Origin: Afipia sp. P52-10
GTDB taxonomy: Bacteria > Pseudomonadota > Alphaproteobacteria > Rhizobiales > Xanthobacteraceae
Assembly (NCBI RefSeq): GCF_000516555.1
Contig: NZ_AZSJ01000007.1
Span: forward strand, 347,066-411,065
Length of the DNA stretch: 64,000 nt
Direction: 5' to 3'
In this document: positions 27,329 through 37,668 of the stretch, piece by piece
Layout: every line of letters begins with the position of its first letter
How positions within the stretch are numbered: the stretch's first letter is position 1
Translations under genes and position numbers: made by a program
Notes under the pieces: generated by a model
What the model saw: the letters and a program-made list of their open reading frames with translations, nothing else
What the model was told of the DNA's origin: nothing
Databases searched by the model: none

Positions 27329-27359
27329 AACGCCGCGCAAGCTTTCCTCGCGCGGCGTT
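27329..27359. terminator. Hairpin between convergent GST and hydrolase genes
   Basis: A perfect 10-bp stem (AACGCCGCGC at 27329-27338 with 27350-27359) encloses an 11-base loop. On the minus strand it is followed by TTTCGTTT, so it probably ends the hydrolase transcript. On the plus strand the T-run is missing. Confidence 0.65.
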
Positions 27360-27382
27360 CGAGATCGGGTGCAGTACGGCGA

Positions 27383-28030
27383 TCAGCGGACGTTGGCGAG
27401 CCGCATATCCAGATACGACGTCACCGATTCCATCAGCGGTTCGAGTTTATTGTCAAAGAAGTGGTTGGCGCCGGGAATGATCTGCTGGTCGATCACGATG
27501 CCTTTCTGCGTCTTCAGCTTCTCCACCAACGTCGTGATGTCCTTCGCCGGGGCGACAGCATCCTTCTCGCCGTGCACGATCAGACCCGACGAGGGGCAGG
27601 GCGCGAGGAACGAGAAATCATAGAGGTTCGCCGGCGGCGCGATCGAGATAAAGCCCTCGATCTCCGGGCGGCGCATCAGCAACTGCATGCCGATCCAGGC
27701 GCCGAACGAGAAGCCGGTGACCCAGCACGCCCGCGCTTCCGGGTTGATGGTCTGGGCCCAGTCGAGCGCGGATGCCGCGTCCGACAACTCGCCCGCGCCA
27801 TGATCGAACGAGCCCTGGCTGCGGCCGACGCCACGGAAGTTGAAGCGCAGCACAGAGAAGCCGCGATGCACGAAGGCATAGTAGCACTGGTAGACGATCT
27901 GGTGATTCATCGTGCCGCCGAACTGCGGGTGCGGGTGAAGCACCATGGCGATCGGCGCATTCTTCTGCTTCGCCGGATGATACCGACCTTCGAGACGGCC
28001 GGCGGGACCGGTGAAAATGACTTCAGGCAT
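27383..28030 (-). CDS. Alpha/beta hydrolase, small COG2945-type
   Basis: A 215-residue alpha/beta hydrolase. The nucleophile serine is at about residue 107 in GFSFGAW, the acid is in HGEKDAV and the histidine in GANHFF. An oxyanion segment HPHPQFGGTM is seen early and RFNFRGVGRSQG follows. Proteins of this size and pattern are widespread, with unknown esterase-like function. The gene runs convergently to the GST gene and divergently from the cysteine desulfurase at 28313. Confidence 0.85.
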   Translation of the reverse strand: MPEVIFTGPAGRLEGRYHPAKQKNAPIAMVLHPHPQFGGTMNHQIVYQCYYAFVHRGFSVLRFNFRGVGRSQGSFDHGAGELSDAASALDWAQTINPEARACWVTGFSFGAWIGMQLLMRRPEIEGFISIAPPANLYDFSFLAPCPSSGLIVHGEKDAVAPAKDITTLVEKLKTQKGIVIDQQIIPGANHFFDNKLEPLMESVTSYLDMRLANVR

Positions 28031-28312
28031 CGTTACCTCAGCAGGGCCGGCGCATGCTGGGAGAGTCCCTGTCCGGCGAAAATCAGCAATATCCGCAGCA
28101 CGTTGCTCTGGGGTAGAGCTGCCCGTATTGCGGAACGGTGTTGCGTTCTAGCATGGGGCGTGGGGCAAAAAGCAAGGTCTTTGTGGCTCGCGAGGTCTCA
28201 CGAACCCGGTTCGAGAACCGCCTCTAAGCCGCTGGTGAATCGACATAATGGCCGCTGAGGCAGGTTCGTTCGTCAATGGACTTGGAGGCTAGGCGGTGAT
28301 TTAAGGCATCCG

Positions 28313-29452
28313 ATGTCAGAACGGGCCTATCTCGATTGGAATGCAACCGCACCGCTGCGCCCGGAAGCGCTAGCGGCGATGCTCGACGCCCTGGAGGTCG
28401 CGGGCAATCCCTCGTCGGTGCATGCAGAGGGGCGCGAGGCACGGCGACTGGTCGAGCGGGCACGCGGTTATGTTGCCGCGGCAGTGGGTGCGGTGGCCGA
28501 TGGGGTGGTGTTCACCTCCGGCGGGACCGAGGCGAACGCGCTCGTCCTGACGCCGGGCTGGACGCTGGATGGTCAGTCCGCGCAGCGGCTGATTGTGTCG
28601 GCGATCGAGCATCCGTCTGTGCTCGCCGGGGGGCGGTTTCCAGCCGAGCGGATCGGCGTCGCTCCAGTCACCGCGGATGGCATCATCGATCTCGACGCTC
28701 TGGCGGGCAAGCTGGCGGGTGAGCCCGCGCTGGTTTCGCTGATGCTGGCGAACAACGAGACGGGGGCGATCCAGCCGGTGGCCGAGGCCGCGCGGATCGT
28801 GCATGCGTCAGGCGGGGTGCTGCATGTGGATGCGGTGCAGGCACTCGGTCGGATGGCCGTCGATGCGCCCGCGCTCGGGATCGATCTTCTGACCGTGTCC
28901 GCGCACAAGATCGGCGGCCCGAAGGGAACGGGCGCTCTGATTGTCGTCAATCCAGCTCTACACTGGCCGCATCCCTTGATCCGTGGCGGCGGGCAGGAGC
29001 GGAACCGGCGGGCGGGAACCGAGAATGTCGCGGGCATTGCCGGTTTTGGGGCGGCCGCCGAAGCCCTGTCCGGCCGTCTCGCCACCGAGGTCGAACACAT
29101 GGCGGCACTACGGCAGCAACTCGAGGCGGGGTTCGCCGGGATCGATGATATGGTCGTCTTTTCGGAGGCGGTTCCGCGACTTCCCAACACCACCCTGTTT
29201 GCCCTGAATGGTGTCCGGGCCGAAACCGCTGTGATCGCCTTCGATCTGGAGGGCGTGGCTGTATCATCAGGCGCGGCCTGTTCGTCCGGTAAGGTGCAGC
29301 CGTCACACGTTTTAGGTGCAATGGGCGTTCAACCAGAAATTGCCGAGGCGGCGATACGGGTTAGCTGGGGCCATGCGACCAAAAAAGCGGACATAAATCG
29401 GTGCATTGAGGCTTGGAAGAAGCTCGCAAACGTATTACGTAAGCCCCGATGA
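28313..29452 (+). CDS. Cysteine desulfurase, group I (NifS/IscS-like)
   Basis: A 379-residue PLP enzyme that takes sulphur from cysteine as a protein-bound persulfide. The PLP lysine is in SAHKIGGPKG, and the catalytic cysteine loop reads SSGAACSSGKVQPSHVL, long and flexible as in group I enzymes. NNETGAIQP and the active-site histidine in AIEHPSV are also present. The gene lies 104 bases before sufB, while a second, group II desulfurase (sufS) is inside the operon. This one may supply sulphur for other pathways or act as an alternative donor. Confidence 0.9.
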   Translation: MSERAYLDWNATAPLRPEALAAMLDALEVAGNPSSVHAEGREARRLVERARGYVAAAVGAVADGVVFTSGGTEANALVLTPGWTLDGQSAQRLIVSAIEHPSVLAGGRFPAERIGVAPVTADGIIDLDALAGKLAGEPALVSLMLANNETGAIQPVAEAARIVHASGGVLHVDAVQALGRMAVDAPALGIDLLTVSAHKIGGPKGTGALIVVNPALHWPHPLIRGGGQERNRRAGTENVAGIAGFGAAAEALSGRLATEVEHMAALRQQLEAGFAGIDDMVVFSEAVPRLPNTTLFALNGVRAETAVIAFDLEGVAVSSGAACSSGKVQPSHVLGAMGVQPEIAEAAIRVSWGHATKKADINRCIEAWKKLANVLRKPR

Positions 29453-29470
29453 AACAGTGCTTGAACTGTT
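29453..29470. promoter_or_regulatory. Dyad between the desulfurase gene and sufB
   Basis: AACAGT, six bases, ACTGTT forms a perfect 6-bp inverted repeat immediately at the end of the desulfurase gene and about 90 bases before sufB. It could be a hairpin at the transcript end or an operator for sufB. A TTCTAA half-site, similar to an arm of the rhizobial Irr box, begins at 29469 but has no partner. A second small hairpin (CGCGGT / ACCGCG, 29524-29542) lies just before the sufB ribosome binding site. Confidence 0.4.
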
Positions 29471-29556
29471 CTAAGTCTATCGTTTTTCGCGAAGTTTAGC
29501 GCAGTACAACCTGCGCGATCCACCGCGGTCCTTGAAACCGCGACCCGGAGACCAAA

Positions 29557-31038
<1,482 letters not shown>

Positions 31039-31150
31039 CGACAAGAAACGCCTGAGGGAGGGGGCCGTTCTGCGGCCGTCTCGGCAAGTGAAATCGTGAC
31101 CATGTCCTTCGAGGCGCGCGTCTCAGGACGATGAAGAACAGGAAGACGTT

Positions 31151-31915
31151 ATGGCTGCATTGCTTGAGGTGAAGAATCTCCAAGTCCGCGTCGAGGACGA
31201 GGACAAGGAAATCCTGCACGGGCTGTCGCTCACCGTGAACAAGGGAGAGGTGCACGCGATCATGGGCCCGAACGGCTCGGGCAAATCCACCCTGAGCCAT
31301 GTGCTCGCAGGCAAGCCGGGTTACGAGGTGACCGGCGGCGAAGTGCTGTTCAACGGCGAAGACATTTTCGAAATGGAGCCGGACGAGCGCGCGGCCAAGG
31401 GTTTGTTCCTCGCCTTCCAGTATCCGGTCGAGATTCCCGGCGTCGCCACCATGAACTTCCTGCACACTGCGCTGAACGCACAGCGCAAGGCGCGCGGTGA
31501 GACGGAAATGACGTCGCCGGAATTCCTGAAGAAGGTTCGAAGCGTCGCAGCCAAGCTGAACATTCCGCCGGAGATGCTGAAGCGAGGCGTGAACGTCGGC
31601 TTCTCGGGCGGCGAGAAGAAGCGTAACGAGGTGCTGCAGATGGCGTTGTTTGAGCCGAAGCTGTGCATTCTTGACGAGATGGACTCCGGCCTCGATATCG
31701 ACGCGTTGCGGGTTGCCGCCGACGGCGTCAACGCGCTGCGGTCGAGCGATCGCGCGATGATCGTCATCACCCATTATCAGCGGCTGCTAAACTACATCGT
31801 GCCGGATCATGTGCATGTGATGTCGAAGGGCCGCGTCGTGAAGAGCGGCGGCAAGGAGCTGGCGCTGGAGCTCGAAGCGAACGGCTACGCCCAGTTCGAA
31901 GAGCAAGCTGCCTGA
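31151..31915 (+). CDS. sufC: Fe-S cluster assembly ATPase SufC
   Basis: A 254-residue ABC-type ATPase that drives SufB-SufD conformational change. Walker A is GPNGSGKST (about residues 39-47), the signature reads FSGGEKKR, and Walker B is CILDEMDSGLD, with the D-loop continuing and the switch histidine in VITHYQRLL. The ATG at 31151 follows GGAAG. sufD starts 9 bases after its stop. Confidence 0.96.
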   Translation: MAALLEVKNLQVRVEDEDKEILHGLSLTVNKGEVHAIMGPNGSGKSTLSHVLAGKPGYEVTGGEVLFNGEDIFEMEPDERAAKGLFLAFQYPVEIPGVATMNFLHTALNAQRKARGETEMTSPEFLKKVRSVAAKLNIPPEMLKRGVNVGFSGGEKKRNEVLQMALFEPKLCILDEMDSGLDIDALRVAADGVNALRSSDRAMIVITHYQRLLNYIVPDHVHVMSKGRVVKSGGKELALELEANGYAQFEEQAA

Positions 31916-31924
31916 GCAAAGCCG

Positions 31925-33247
31925 ATGAACGTTGTAACTAAGACAGATGGTGGCGGGCGTGTACTGGCGGATCAGTTCGCTAGTGTGCTGCCGCGACTAC
32001 CGGGAGCCAAGGGCGTCGCGGCCATGCGGGCGCGCGCGCTTGAATCGTTTGCGCGCGAGGGATTGCCGCATCGACGGATCGAGGACTGGAAGTACACCGA
32101 CTTGCGTGCGCTTGTCGGCGAACTGTTTCCTGTCGCGGTGGCGCCGGACAAGGCGGCCCTTGATCGGGCGGCGAAGGCGCTGAAGACCCATACGCTGGAT
32201 GGCGTGCGGCGACTGGTGATCGTGGACGGCGTGTTCGTGCCAAGCCTGTCCGATGTCGGCGCGCTGGAGGGCGGATTGAGCATCCGGCCGCTGGCGTCGG
32301 TGTTGACCGAAGAGACCGGTGTGCACGATCTGCTCGCCAGCGACGATGCCGGCGCCGGATCGATGTTCGCGCTGAACTCGGCGCTGATGGCTGATGGCGT
32401 GGTCATCGACGTGGCGAAGGATTCCTCGCCCGCGCGCCCGTTGCAGATCGCGCATGTGACGACGACCGAGAAGGTCGCGACCTACACGCGTTCGCTGGTT
32501 CGCATCGGCGCCAACGTCAACGCGACGCTGGTGGAGAGTTTCATCGCCAGCGATGGTGTCTCGGCCTATCAGGTCAACGACGCGACCATGATCGCGGTCG
32601 GCGACGGCGCGAGCCTCGATCATGTGCGTCTGATGGAAGATGCGCGCGAGGCGGTCAACATCGCAACGTCGAAGACCGTGCTCGGGCGTGATGCGTCCTA
32701 CAAGATCTTCAATTTGACGAGCGGCGCGGCCGTCAGCCGCTATCAGGCGCTGCTGCGCTTCGACGGCGAAGGCGCGCGGGCGGAGACCTATGGCGTCAAC
32801 CTGCTGAACGGTAGCCAGCATGGCGACACGACGCTGGTGGTCGATCATGCGGTGCCGCATTGCGCGAGCCGCGAGGTGTTCCGCGCGGTGCTGGACGACC
32901 GCGCGCGATCGGTGTTCCAGGGACGCATCATCGTGCGGCAGGACGCGCAGAAGACCGACGGCAAGATGGAGACGCGGGCGCTTTTGCTGTCCGACGAGGC
33001 CGAGGTCGATAACAAGCCGGAGCTCGAGATTTTCGCGGACGACGTGACCTGCGGTCACGGCGCGACCGCGGGTGCGCTGGACGAGAGCCTGCTGTTCTAC
33101 CTGCGCGCGCGTGGGCTACCCGAGAAGGAAGCCCAGTCGCTGCTGATCCAGGCATTTGTCGGCGAGGCGATCGAAGCCATTGCCGATGATCGGTTGCGGG
33201 AAGCCGCAACGGATGCGGCGGTGCGCTGGCTGGAGGCACGAGGCTGA
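31925..33247 (+). CDS. sufD: Fe-S cluster assembly protein SufD
   Basis: A 440-residue partner of SufB in the scaffold complex. The N-terminal part has the RRIEDWKYTDLR segment typical of SufD. The core includes TYGVNLLNGSQHGDTTLVVDH, QGRIIVRQDAQKTDGKM and the end motif CGHGATAGALDESLLFYLRARGL. The histidine and cysteine in this last block are those implicated in cluster assembly at the SufB-SufD interface. The stop overlaps the sufS start by one base (TGATG), so translation is probably coupled. Confidence 0.95.
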   Translation: MNVVTKTDGGGRVLADQFASVLPRLPGAKGVAAMRARALESFAREGLPHRRIEDWKYTDLRALVGELFPVAVAPDKAALDRAAKALKTHTLDGVRRLVIVDGVFVPSLSDVGALEGGLSIRPLASVLTEETGVHDLLASDDAGAGSMFALNSALMADGVVIDVAKDSSPARPLQIAHVTTTEKVATYTRSLVRIGANVNATLVESFIASDGVSAYQVNDATMIAVGDGASLDHVRLMEDAREAVNIATSKTVLGRDASYKIFNLTSGAAVSRYQALLRFDGEGARAETYGVNLLNGSQHGDTTLVVDHAVPHCASREVFRAVLDDRARSVFQGRIIVRQDAQKTDGKMETRALLLSDEAEVDNKPELEIFADDVTCGHGATAGALDESLLFYLRARGLPEKEAQSLLIQAFVGEAIEAIADDRLREAATDAAVRWLEARG

Positions 33248-34491
33248 TGACCCATCCAGCGGTGAAGAATGGCGCTTACGACGTTGCGAGGCTGCGCGAG
33301 GATTTTCCAGCGCTTGCCATGCAGGTCTACGGCAAACCGCTGGTTTATCTCGACAATGCGGCGTCGGCGCAGAAGCCGGCCGCGGTGCTCGACCGGATGC
33401 AGAAGGCGTTCACGTCCGAATACGCGAACGTGCATCGCGGATTGCACTATCTCGCCAATGCCGCGACCGAAGCCTATGAGGGCGGACGCGAGCGGGTGGC
33501 GAAATTCCTGAATGCACGCCGTCACGAGGAGATCATCTTCACCCGCAACGCGACCGAGGCGATCAACCTGGTCGCGTCGTCGTTCGGGGCGCCGATGATC
33601 AAGGAGGGCGATGAGATCGTCCTGTCGATCATGGAGCACCACTCCAACATCGTGCCGTGGCACTTCCTGCGCGAGCGCCAGGGCGCCGTGCTGAAGTGGG
33701 CGCCGGTCGACGAGGACGGCAACTTCCTGATCGAGGAGTTCGAGAAGCTGCTCGGGCCACGCACCAAGCTGGTGGCGATGACCCAGATGTCCAATGCGCT
33801 CGGCACCATCGTTCCGATCAAGGAGGTGGTGAAGCTTGCCCATGCGCGCGGCATTCCCGTGCTGGTGGACGGCAGCCAGGCCGCGGTCCACCTCGCCGTG
33901 GACGTGCAGGATATCGACTGCGACTTCTACGTTTTCACCGGGCACAAGCTATACGGGCCAACCGGCATCGGCGTGCTCTACGGCAAGTACGATCTTCTGT
34001 CGCAGATGCGACCCTATACCGGCGGCGGCGAGATGATCCGTGAGGTGTCGCGCGATGTCGTGACTTATGGTGATCCACCGCACCGGTTCGAGGCCGGCAC
34101 GCCGCCGATCGTCGAGGCGATCGGCCTGGGCGCTGCGATCGATTACGTGAGTTCGATCGGCAAGGACCGCATTGCCGCGCACGAGCACGACCTCGTGACC
34201 TACGCGCAGGATCGCCTGCGCGAGATCAATTCGCTGCGCATCATCGGCAATGCCCGCGACAAGGGGGCGATCGTATCCTTCGACATGAAGGGCGCGCATC
34301 CCCACGACATCGCTACGGTGATCGACCGATCGGGCATCGCCGTCAGGGCCGGCACCCATTGCGTGATGCCGCTTTTGGAGCGCTTCAACGTGACGGCCAC
34401 GTGTCGGGCGTCGTTTGCCATGTATAATACCCGCGAAGAGGTCGATAGCCTCGCGCAGGCACTGATCAAGGCTCGGGATTTGTTCGCATGA
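33247..34491 (+). CDS. sufS: Cysteine desulfurase SufS, group II
   Basis: A 414-residue PLP enzyme that delivers sulphur to SufBCD. The PLP lysine lies in FTGHKLYGPTGIG, and the catalytic cysteine in ATCRASFAMYNT, the compact group II loop. RGLHYLANAATEAYEGGR and VDGSQAAVH are also typical. Group II enzymes need a sulphur-transfer partner (SufE or SufU), and none is encoded in this window. The gene overlaps sufD by one base and sufT by four bases (ATGA). Confidence 0.95.
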   Translation: MTHPAVKNGAYDVARLREDFPALAMQVYGKPLVYLDNAASAQKPAAVLDRMQKAFTSEYANVHRGLHYLANAATEAYEGGRERVAKFLNARRHEEIIFTRNATEAINLVASSFGAPMIKEGDEIVLSIMEHHSNIVPWHFLRERQGAVLKWAPVDEDGNFLIEEFEKLLGPRTKLVAMTQMSNALGTIVPIKEVVKLAHARGIPVLVDGSQAAVHLAVDVQDIDCDFYVFTGHKLYGPTGIGVLYGKYDLLSQMRPYTGGGEMIREVSRDVVTYGDPPHRFEAGTPPIVEAIGLGAAIDYVSSIGKDRIAAHEHDLVTYAQDRLREINSLRIIGNARDKGAIVSFDMKGAHPHDIATVIDRSGIAVRAGTHCVMPLLERFNVTATCRASFAMYNTREEVDSLAQALIKARDLFA

Positions 34492-34889
34492 CCCAGGATG
34501 GCCCCACCACCACGGATGCTCCGGCCACGGCCGCTGCCATTCGCGAGAATGTCGCCCAGCAGTCGGCGCTGCCGCCGGAGGAGACTGAGCGGCTGACCAC
34601 CGATATCGTCGCAGCGCTGAAGACGGTGTTCGATCCGGAGATTCCGGCCGACATCTACGAACTCGGCCTGATCTACAAGGTGGATATCCAGGACGATCGC
34701 AGCGTCGCGATCGAGATGACGCTGACGACGCCGAACTGCCCGGCCGCTGAGGAGCTTCCGACCATGGTTGAGAATGCGGTCGCCAGCATTCCAGGCGTCG
34801 GCAAGGTCGATGTTCAGATCGTCTGGGAGCCGTCATGGACCCCGGATCGGATGTCGGATGAGGCCCGCCTGGTCCTGAACATGTGGTGA
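34488..34889 (+). CDS. sufT: MIP18/DUF59-family Fe-S maturation protein SufT
   Basis: A 133-residue protein. After a 40-residue Thr/Ala-rich N-terminus comes the DUF59 domain with DPEIPADIYELGLIYKV, the hallmark LTTPNCPAAEELPTMVE with its conserved cysteine, and IPGVGKVDVQIVWEPSW. SufT supports maturation or carriage of Fe-S clusters under high demand. The start overlaps the sufS stop by four bases, which indicates coupled translation and membership of the suf operon. Confidence 0.92.
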   Translation: MTQDGPTTTDAPATAAAIRENVAQQSALPPEETERLTTDIVAALKTVFDPEIPADIYELGLIYKVDIQDDRSVAIEMTLTTPNCPAAEELPTMVENAVASIPGVGKVDVQIVWEPSWTPDRMSDEARLVLNMW

Positions 34890-34892
34890 GCC

Positions 34893-35306
34893 ATGCCGCG
34901 CCTGGAGCGGGTGATCGAGACGGCCATCTACGTTGACGATCTCGCGCGCGCGGCGGCGTTCTACGAAACTGTGATGGAGCTGCCGCTGTTGGCCTCGGAC
35001 AGCCGTTTCCGCGCTTATGATGTCGGCGGCCAGAGCGTGTTCCTGGTGTTCAAGCGCGGCGCGACGCTGGAGGAGGTGCATTTGCCGGGCGGCTCGATCC
35101 CGCCGCACGACGGCCACGGGCCGTTGCATCTGGCCTTCGGGATCGCGGTGGAGGAACTGCCCGCATGGGAGCGGCGGCTGGCCGACAACGGCATTGCTAT
35201 TGAGGCTCGCACCGACTGGCCGCGGGGTGGCAAGAGCATCTACTTCCGCGATCCGGACAACCATGTGCTTGAGCTGGCGACCCGCGGGATCTGGGCTACC
35301 TATTGA
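34893..35306 (+). CDS. VOC (glyoxalase/bleomycin-resistance) fold protein in the suf operon
   Basis: A 137-residue single-domain VOC protein: ETAIYVDDLARAAAFYETVM at the start, a histidine in GPLHLAFG and a glutamate in DPDNHVLELAT at the end. These positions commonly bind a metal. It begins 3 bases after the sufT stop, so it is clearly part of the suf transcript. The family includes glyoxalases, dioxygenases and resistance proteins; no function can be assigned, and a direct role in Fe-S assembly is not known to me. Confidence 0.87.
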   Translation: MPRLERVIETAIYVDDLARAAAFYETVMELPLLASDSRFRAYDVGGQSVFLVFKRGATLEEVHLPGGSIPPHDGHGPLHLAFGIAVEELPAWERRLADNGIAIEARTDWPRGGKSIYFRDPDNHVLELATRGIWATY

Positions 35307-35425
35307 GAATCGGGCGTCAGCCTTGAACAAATCAAAGCGCAACGGGCTTCACAGCTGGAATTTCGTTGTTATCTTAGGGCTGTAACCGTCTTGCCGGGAC
35401 CTTGAACCCGGTTGGAGAAACGAGA

Positions 35426-35803
35426 ATGGCGACTGCGACTGTAAGGCCCCGTCCGCAGGTGATGCGTCTGACCGACGCGGCTGCGGCCCGCATCCGCGAA
35501 CTGACCGAGCGTTCCGATAAGCCGATCGCCGGCTTGCGCGTGGGCGTCAAGAATGGCGGCTGTGCCGGTATGTCGTACACGGTCGAGTATGCCGACGAGA
35601 TCAAGACGAGCGACGAGATTGTCGAGGACAAGGGCGTGAAGGTCCTGGTCGACCCGAAGGCCGTGCTATTCCTGCTCGGCACGGAGATGGACTTCAAGGT
35701 CGACAAGATGGCGGCGACCTTCGTGTTTAACAATCCGAACCAGACCAGCGCCTGCGGCTGCGGCGAGTCCGTCTCGATCACGCCGGCCAAGCTGCCCGCC
35801 TAA
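35426..35803 (+). CDS. sufA: A-type Fe-S carrier SufA
   Basis: A 125-residue A-type carrier that passes clusters from the scaffold to targets. The three conserved cysteines are in VKNGGCAGMSY and SACGCGES near the C-terminus. The ATG at 35426 has GGAGAA 7 bases upstream; an upstream in-frame start at 35402 would add 8 residues. It follows the VOC gene after 119 bases, in which a separate promoter could sit. Confidence 0.94.
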   Translation: MATATVRPRPQVMRLTDAAAARIRELTERSDKPIAGLRVGVKNGGCAGMSYTVEYADEIKTSDEIVEDKGVKVLVDPKAVLFLLGTEMDFKVDKMAATFVFNNPNQTSACGCGESVSITPAKLPA

Positions 35804-35819
35804 ACTCAAGGGTATCCCG

Positions 35820-36434
35820 ATGGACCGCGAGACGATCGCCGAAATGTTTTCGGCGTTCGGTCCCGTCGCGGCCAAACGCATGTTCTCCGGCTTCGGGCTG
35901 TGGTCGGAAGGCGTATGCTTCTGCCTCGTGCTGCGCGGTGGCGAGTTCTATCTGAAGGCCGACGTTATCACCATCCCGCAGTTCGAGGATAATGGCTGCA
36001 AGCCGTTCAGCTACACCCAGCGCACCAGCGGCAAGGTCGTGAGTGTCAATTCGTTCTGGCGGATGCCGGAGCGGCTGTACGACGATCCGGACGAACTTGC
36101 GGAGTGGGCGCGGGCGGCGGTCGGCGCAGCGCATCGGGCGGCGTCGATCAAGGCAAAGCGATCGCGCCCAAACGCGGCAAGCAAGATCAGGACGCCATCA
36201 GCAGCAACGGCTTCGGCCAAGACCTCAAGCAAGACCTCAAGCAAGACCTCAAGCAAGACCTCAAGCCAAGCATCCCGCAAGCCTTCCGGGACGTTGAAGA
36301 ATGCGTCCGGCAGCGGCGTTGCGGGGAAGGGCGCAAAAGCGGCGCGGAAGACGGCGAAACGCAGCGCGGCACCGGCTGTGCGTGCCAAGGCAAAGAAGCG
36401 GCAGCAGCGGAACGCCGTTCGCACGATACGCTGA
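35820..36434 (+). CDS. TfoX N-terminal-domain protein with basic repeat tail
   Basis: A 204-residue protein. Residues 1-95 form a TfoX N-terminal domain (MFSAFGPVAAKRMFSGFGLW at 9-28, FYLKADVITIPQFE). The remainder is a disordered Lys/Ser/Ala-rich tail with a four-fold KTSS repeat (about residues 134-149). TfoX itself is a competence activator, but single-domain relatives are widespread with no established role. The basic tail suggests nucleic-acid contact, as inference. It begins 16 bases after sufA and may be read from the same transcript. Confidence 0.82.
   Translation: MDRETIAEMFSAFGPVAAKRMFSGFGLWSEGVCFCLVLRGGEFYLKADVITIPQFEDNGCKPFSYTQRTSGKVVSVNSFWRMPERLYDDPDELAEWARAAVGAAHRAASIKAKRSRPNAASKIRTPSAATASAKTSSKTSSKTSSKTSSQASRKPSGTLKNASGSGVAGKGAKAARKTAKRSAAPAVRAKAKKRQQRNAVRTIR
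36219..36266 (+). repeat. Four tandem copies of a 12-bp unit inside the TfoX-domain gene
   Basis: AAGACCTCAAGC is repeated four times without interruption and without a mismatch, encoding KTSS four times. Exact identity between units and the multiple-of-three length are typical of a young, length-variable coding minisatellite. Confidence 0.92.
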
Positions 36435-36459
36435 GTCGTGCCGCTCGTTTTGCGAGGGC

Positions 36460-37527
36460 TTAGGCCACCTGAATATGAATTTCGGCGGAGTATTCCGGAT
36501 CGGCTTCGCAAACGACCCGGTTGCGGCCAGCGCGCTTGGCCGCATAGAGGCAGGCATCGGCGCGCTCGATCAACGTGTCTGCTTCGTCCGCGGCAGACAG
36601 GACTGACACGCCGGCGGAGACGGTGACGCGACCGAGGATCTCACCGGTCGAGCGCTTCTTCAGTTCCTTCGACATGACGGCACGGCGGATATGGTCGGCG
36701 ACCGTCAAGGCCTGCCGCAGGCTGGTGGTTGGCAGCACGACCGCGAACTCTTCGCCACCATAGCGGGCGGTGATGTCCTGGCCCTTGACGTTCTGCTTCA
36801 GCGACATCGCCACCAGCCGCAGCACCTGATCGCCGGTGAGATGGCCGTAGTTGTCGTTGAACGACTTGAAATGATCGATATCGAACATGATGAGCGACAG
36901 CGGATCGCCACGCTCCCGCGCGACACGCACCGCATCGACCAGCGCGCGATCGAAGTACTTGCGGTTGCCGAGCGAGGTGAGCGGATCGGTCAGACTCTCG
37001 GCGCGAATTGCTTCGAGGCTGTGCTGCAGATTGTTGATCTCGACTTTCGACGCGGCAAGCCGCGTCTCCAGCGAGGCATTCTGCTGCTGCATCTCACGGG
37101 TCGATTCAATCAACGTTTCGATGACGGCGCGAACCGATGCCTGGTCGCGGGCGTCAGCAAGCCTTTCGCTCGCGCCCTCAAGCCGCGTGCCGAACGCCGA
37201 CGTCGAGCCGAGCGCCTCGCTGATCAGCTTCATGACATCGTCGATCTCGGTGACGACGCGCGAACCGACCTTGTCGATCTGATCGCTGGCGCGAAACTGC
37301 GACAGGTAGGTGTCGTAGATCTGCTCGAGCTCGGTCTCGGAAATCTTGCCGGTGCGAGCGAGCGTTTCGTTGATGATCTTGTTGAGGGCGGGATTGTAGC
37401 CGGTCGCGTAGACGTACCAGACTTCGTAATTGCGCGGTACAGCCGTCTGCCGCAGGGATTTGATCTGCCCTAGCGCAACCTCGGCGAAAGCCAAGGTTCG
37501 TTCGTGTTCGTCGAGCAGTCCGATCAC
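36460..37527 (-). CDS. Diguanylate cyclase (GGDEF domain)
   Basis: A 355-residue soluble protein. An N-terminal helical region (about residues 1-185, with a coiled coil at 150-180) precedes a GGDEF domain starting at LTDPLTSLGNR. The active-site motif is GGEEF (about residue 257), which supports cyclic di-GMP synthesis. The product-inhibition I-site (RxxD five residues before GGEEF) reads KGQD, so its arginine is replaced by lysine and feedback may be weak. No transmembrane or sensor domain I recognise. Its neighbours are the TfoX-domain gene (convergent) and an RhlE-like helicase on the same strand. Confidence 0.9.
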   Translation of the reverse strand: MIGLLDEHERTLAFAEVALGQIKSLRQTAVPRNYEVWYVYATGYNPALNKIINETLARTGKISETELEQIYDTYLSQFRASDQIDKVGSRVVTEIDDVMKLISEALGSTSAFGTRLEGASERLADARDQASVRAVIETLIESTREMQQQNASLETRLAASKVEINNLQHSLEAIRAESLTDPLTSLGNRKYFDRALVDAVRVARERGDPLSLIMFDIDHFKSFNDNYGHLTGDQVLRLVAMSLKQNVKGQDITARYGGEEFAVVLPTTSLRQALTVADHIRRAVMSKELKKRSTGEILGRVTVSAGVSVLSAADEADTLIERADACLYAAKRAGRNRVVCEADPEYSAEIHIQVA

Positions 37528-37668
37528 AAGTACTTGTCCCCGACCCCAGGCGTCGTTGCCACGGCCGTCAGCTAAAGTTTGAAATGAATGTTGAAGCTGA
37601 CGTTAGGGGACGGGAGTGAATCCGGGGTAAACGGGGAACCCGTTACCGTTGACGGTATTCGGCAATTC

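Noticed and set aside
28201-28225. GGTTCGAGAACC-like stretch resembling a tRNA T-arm
   Set aside because: No acceptor, D or anticodon arm can be folded around it, so it is not a tRNA gene.
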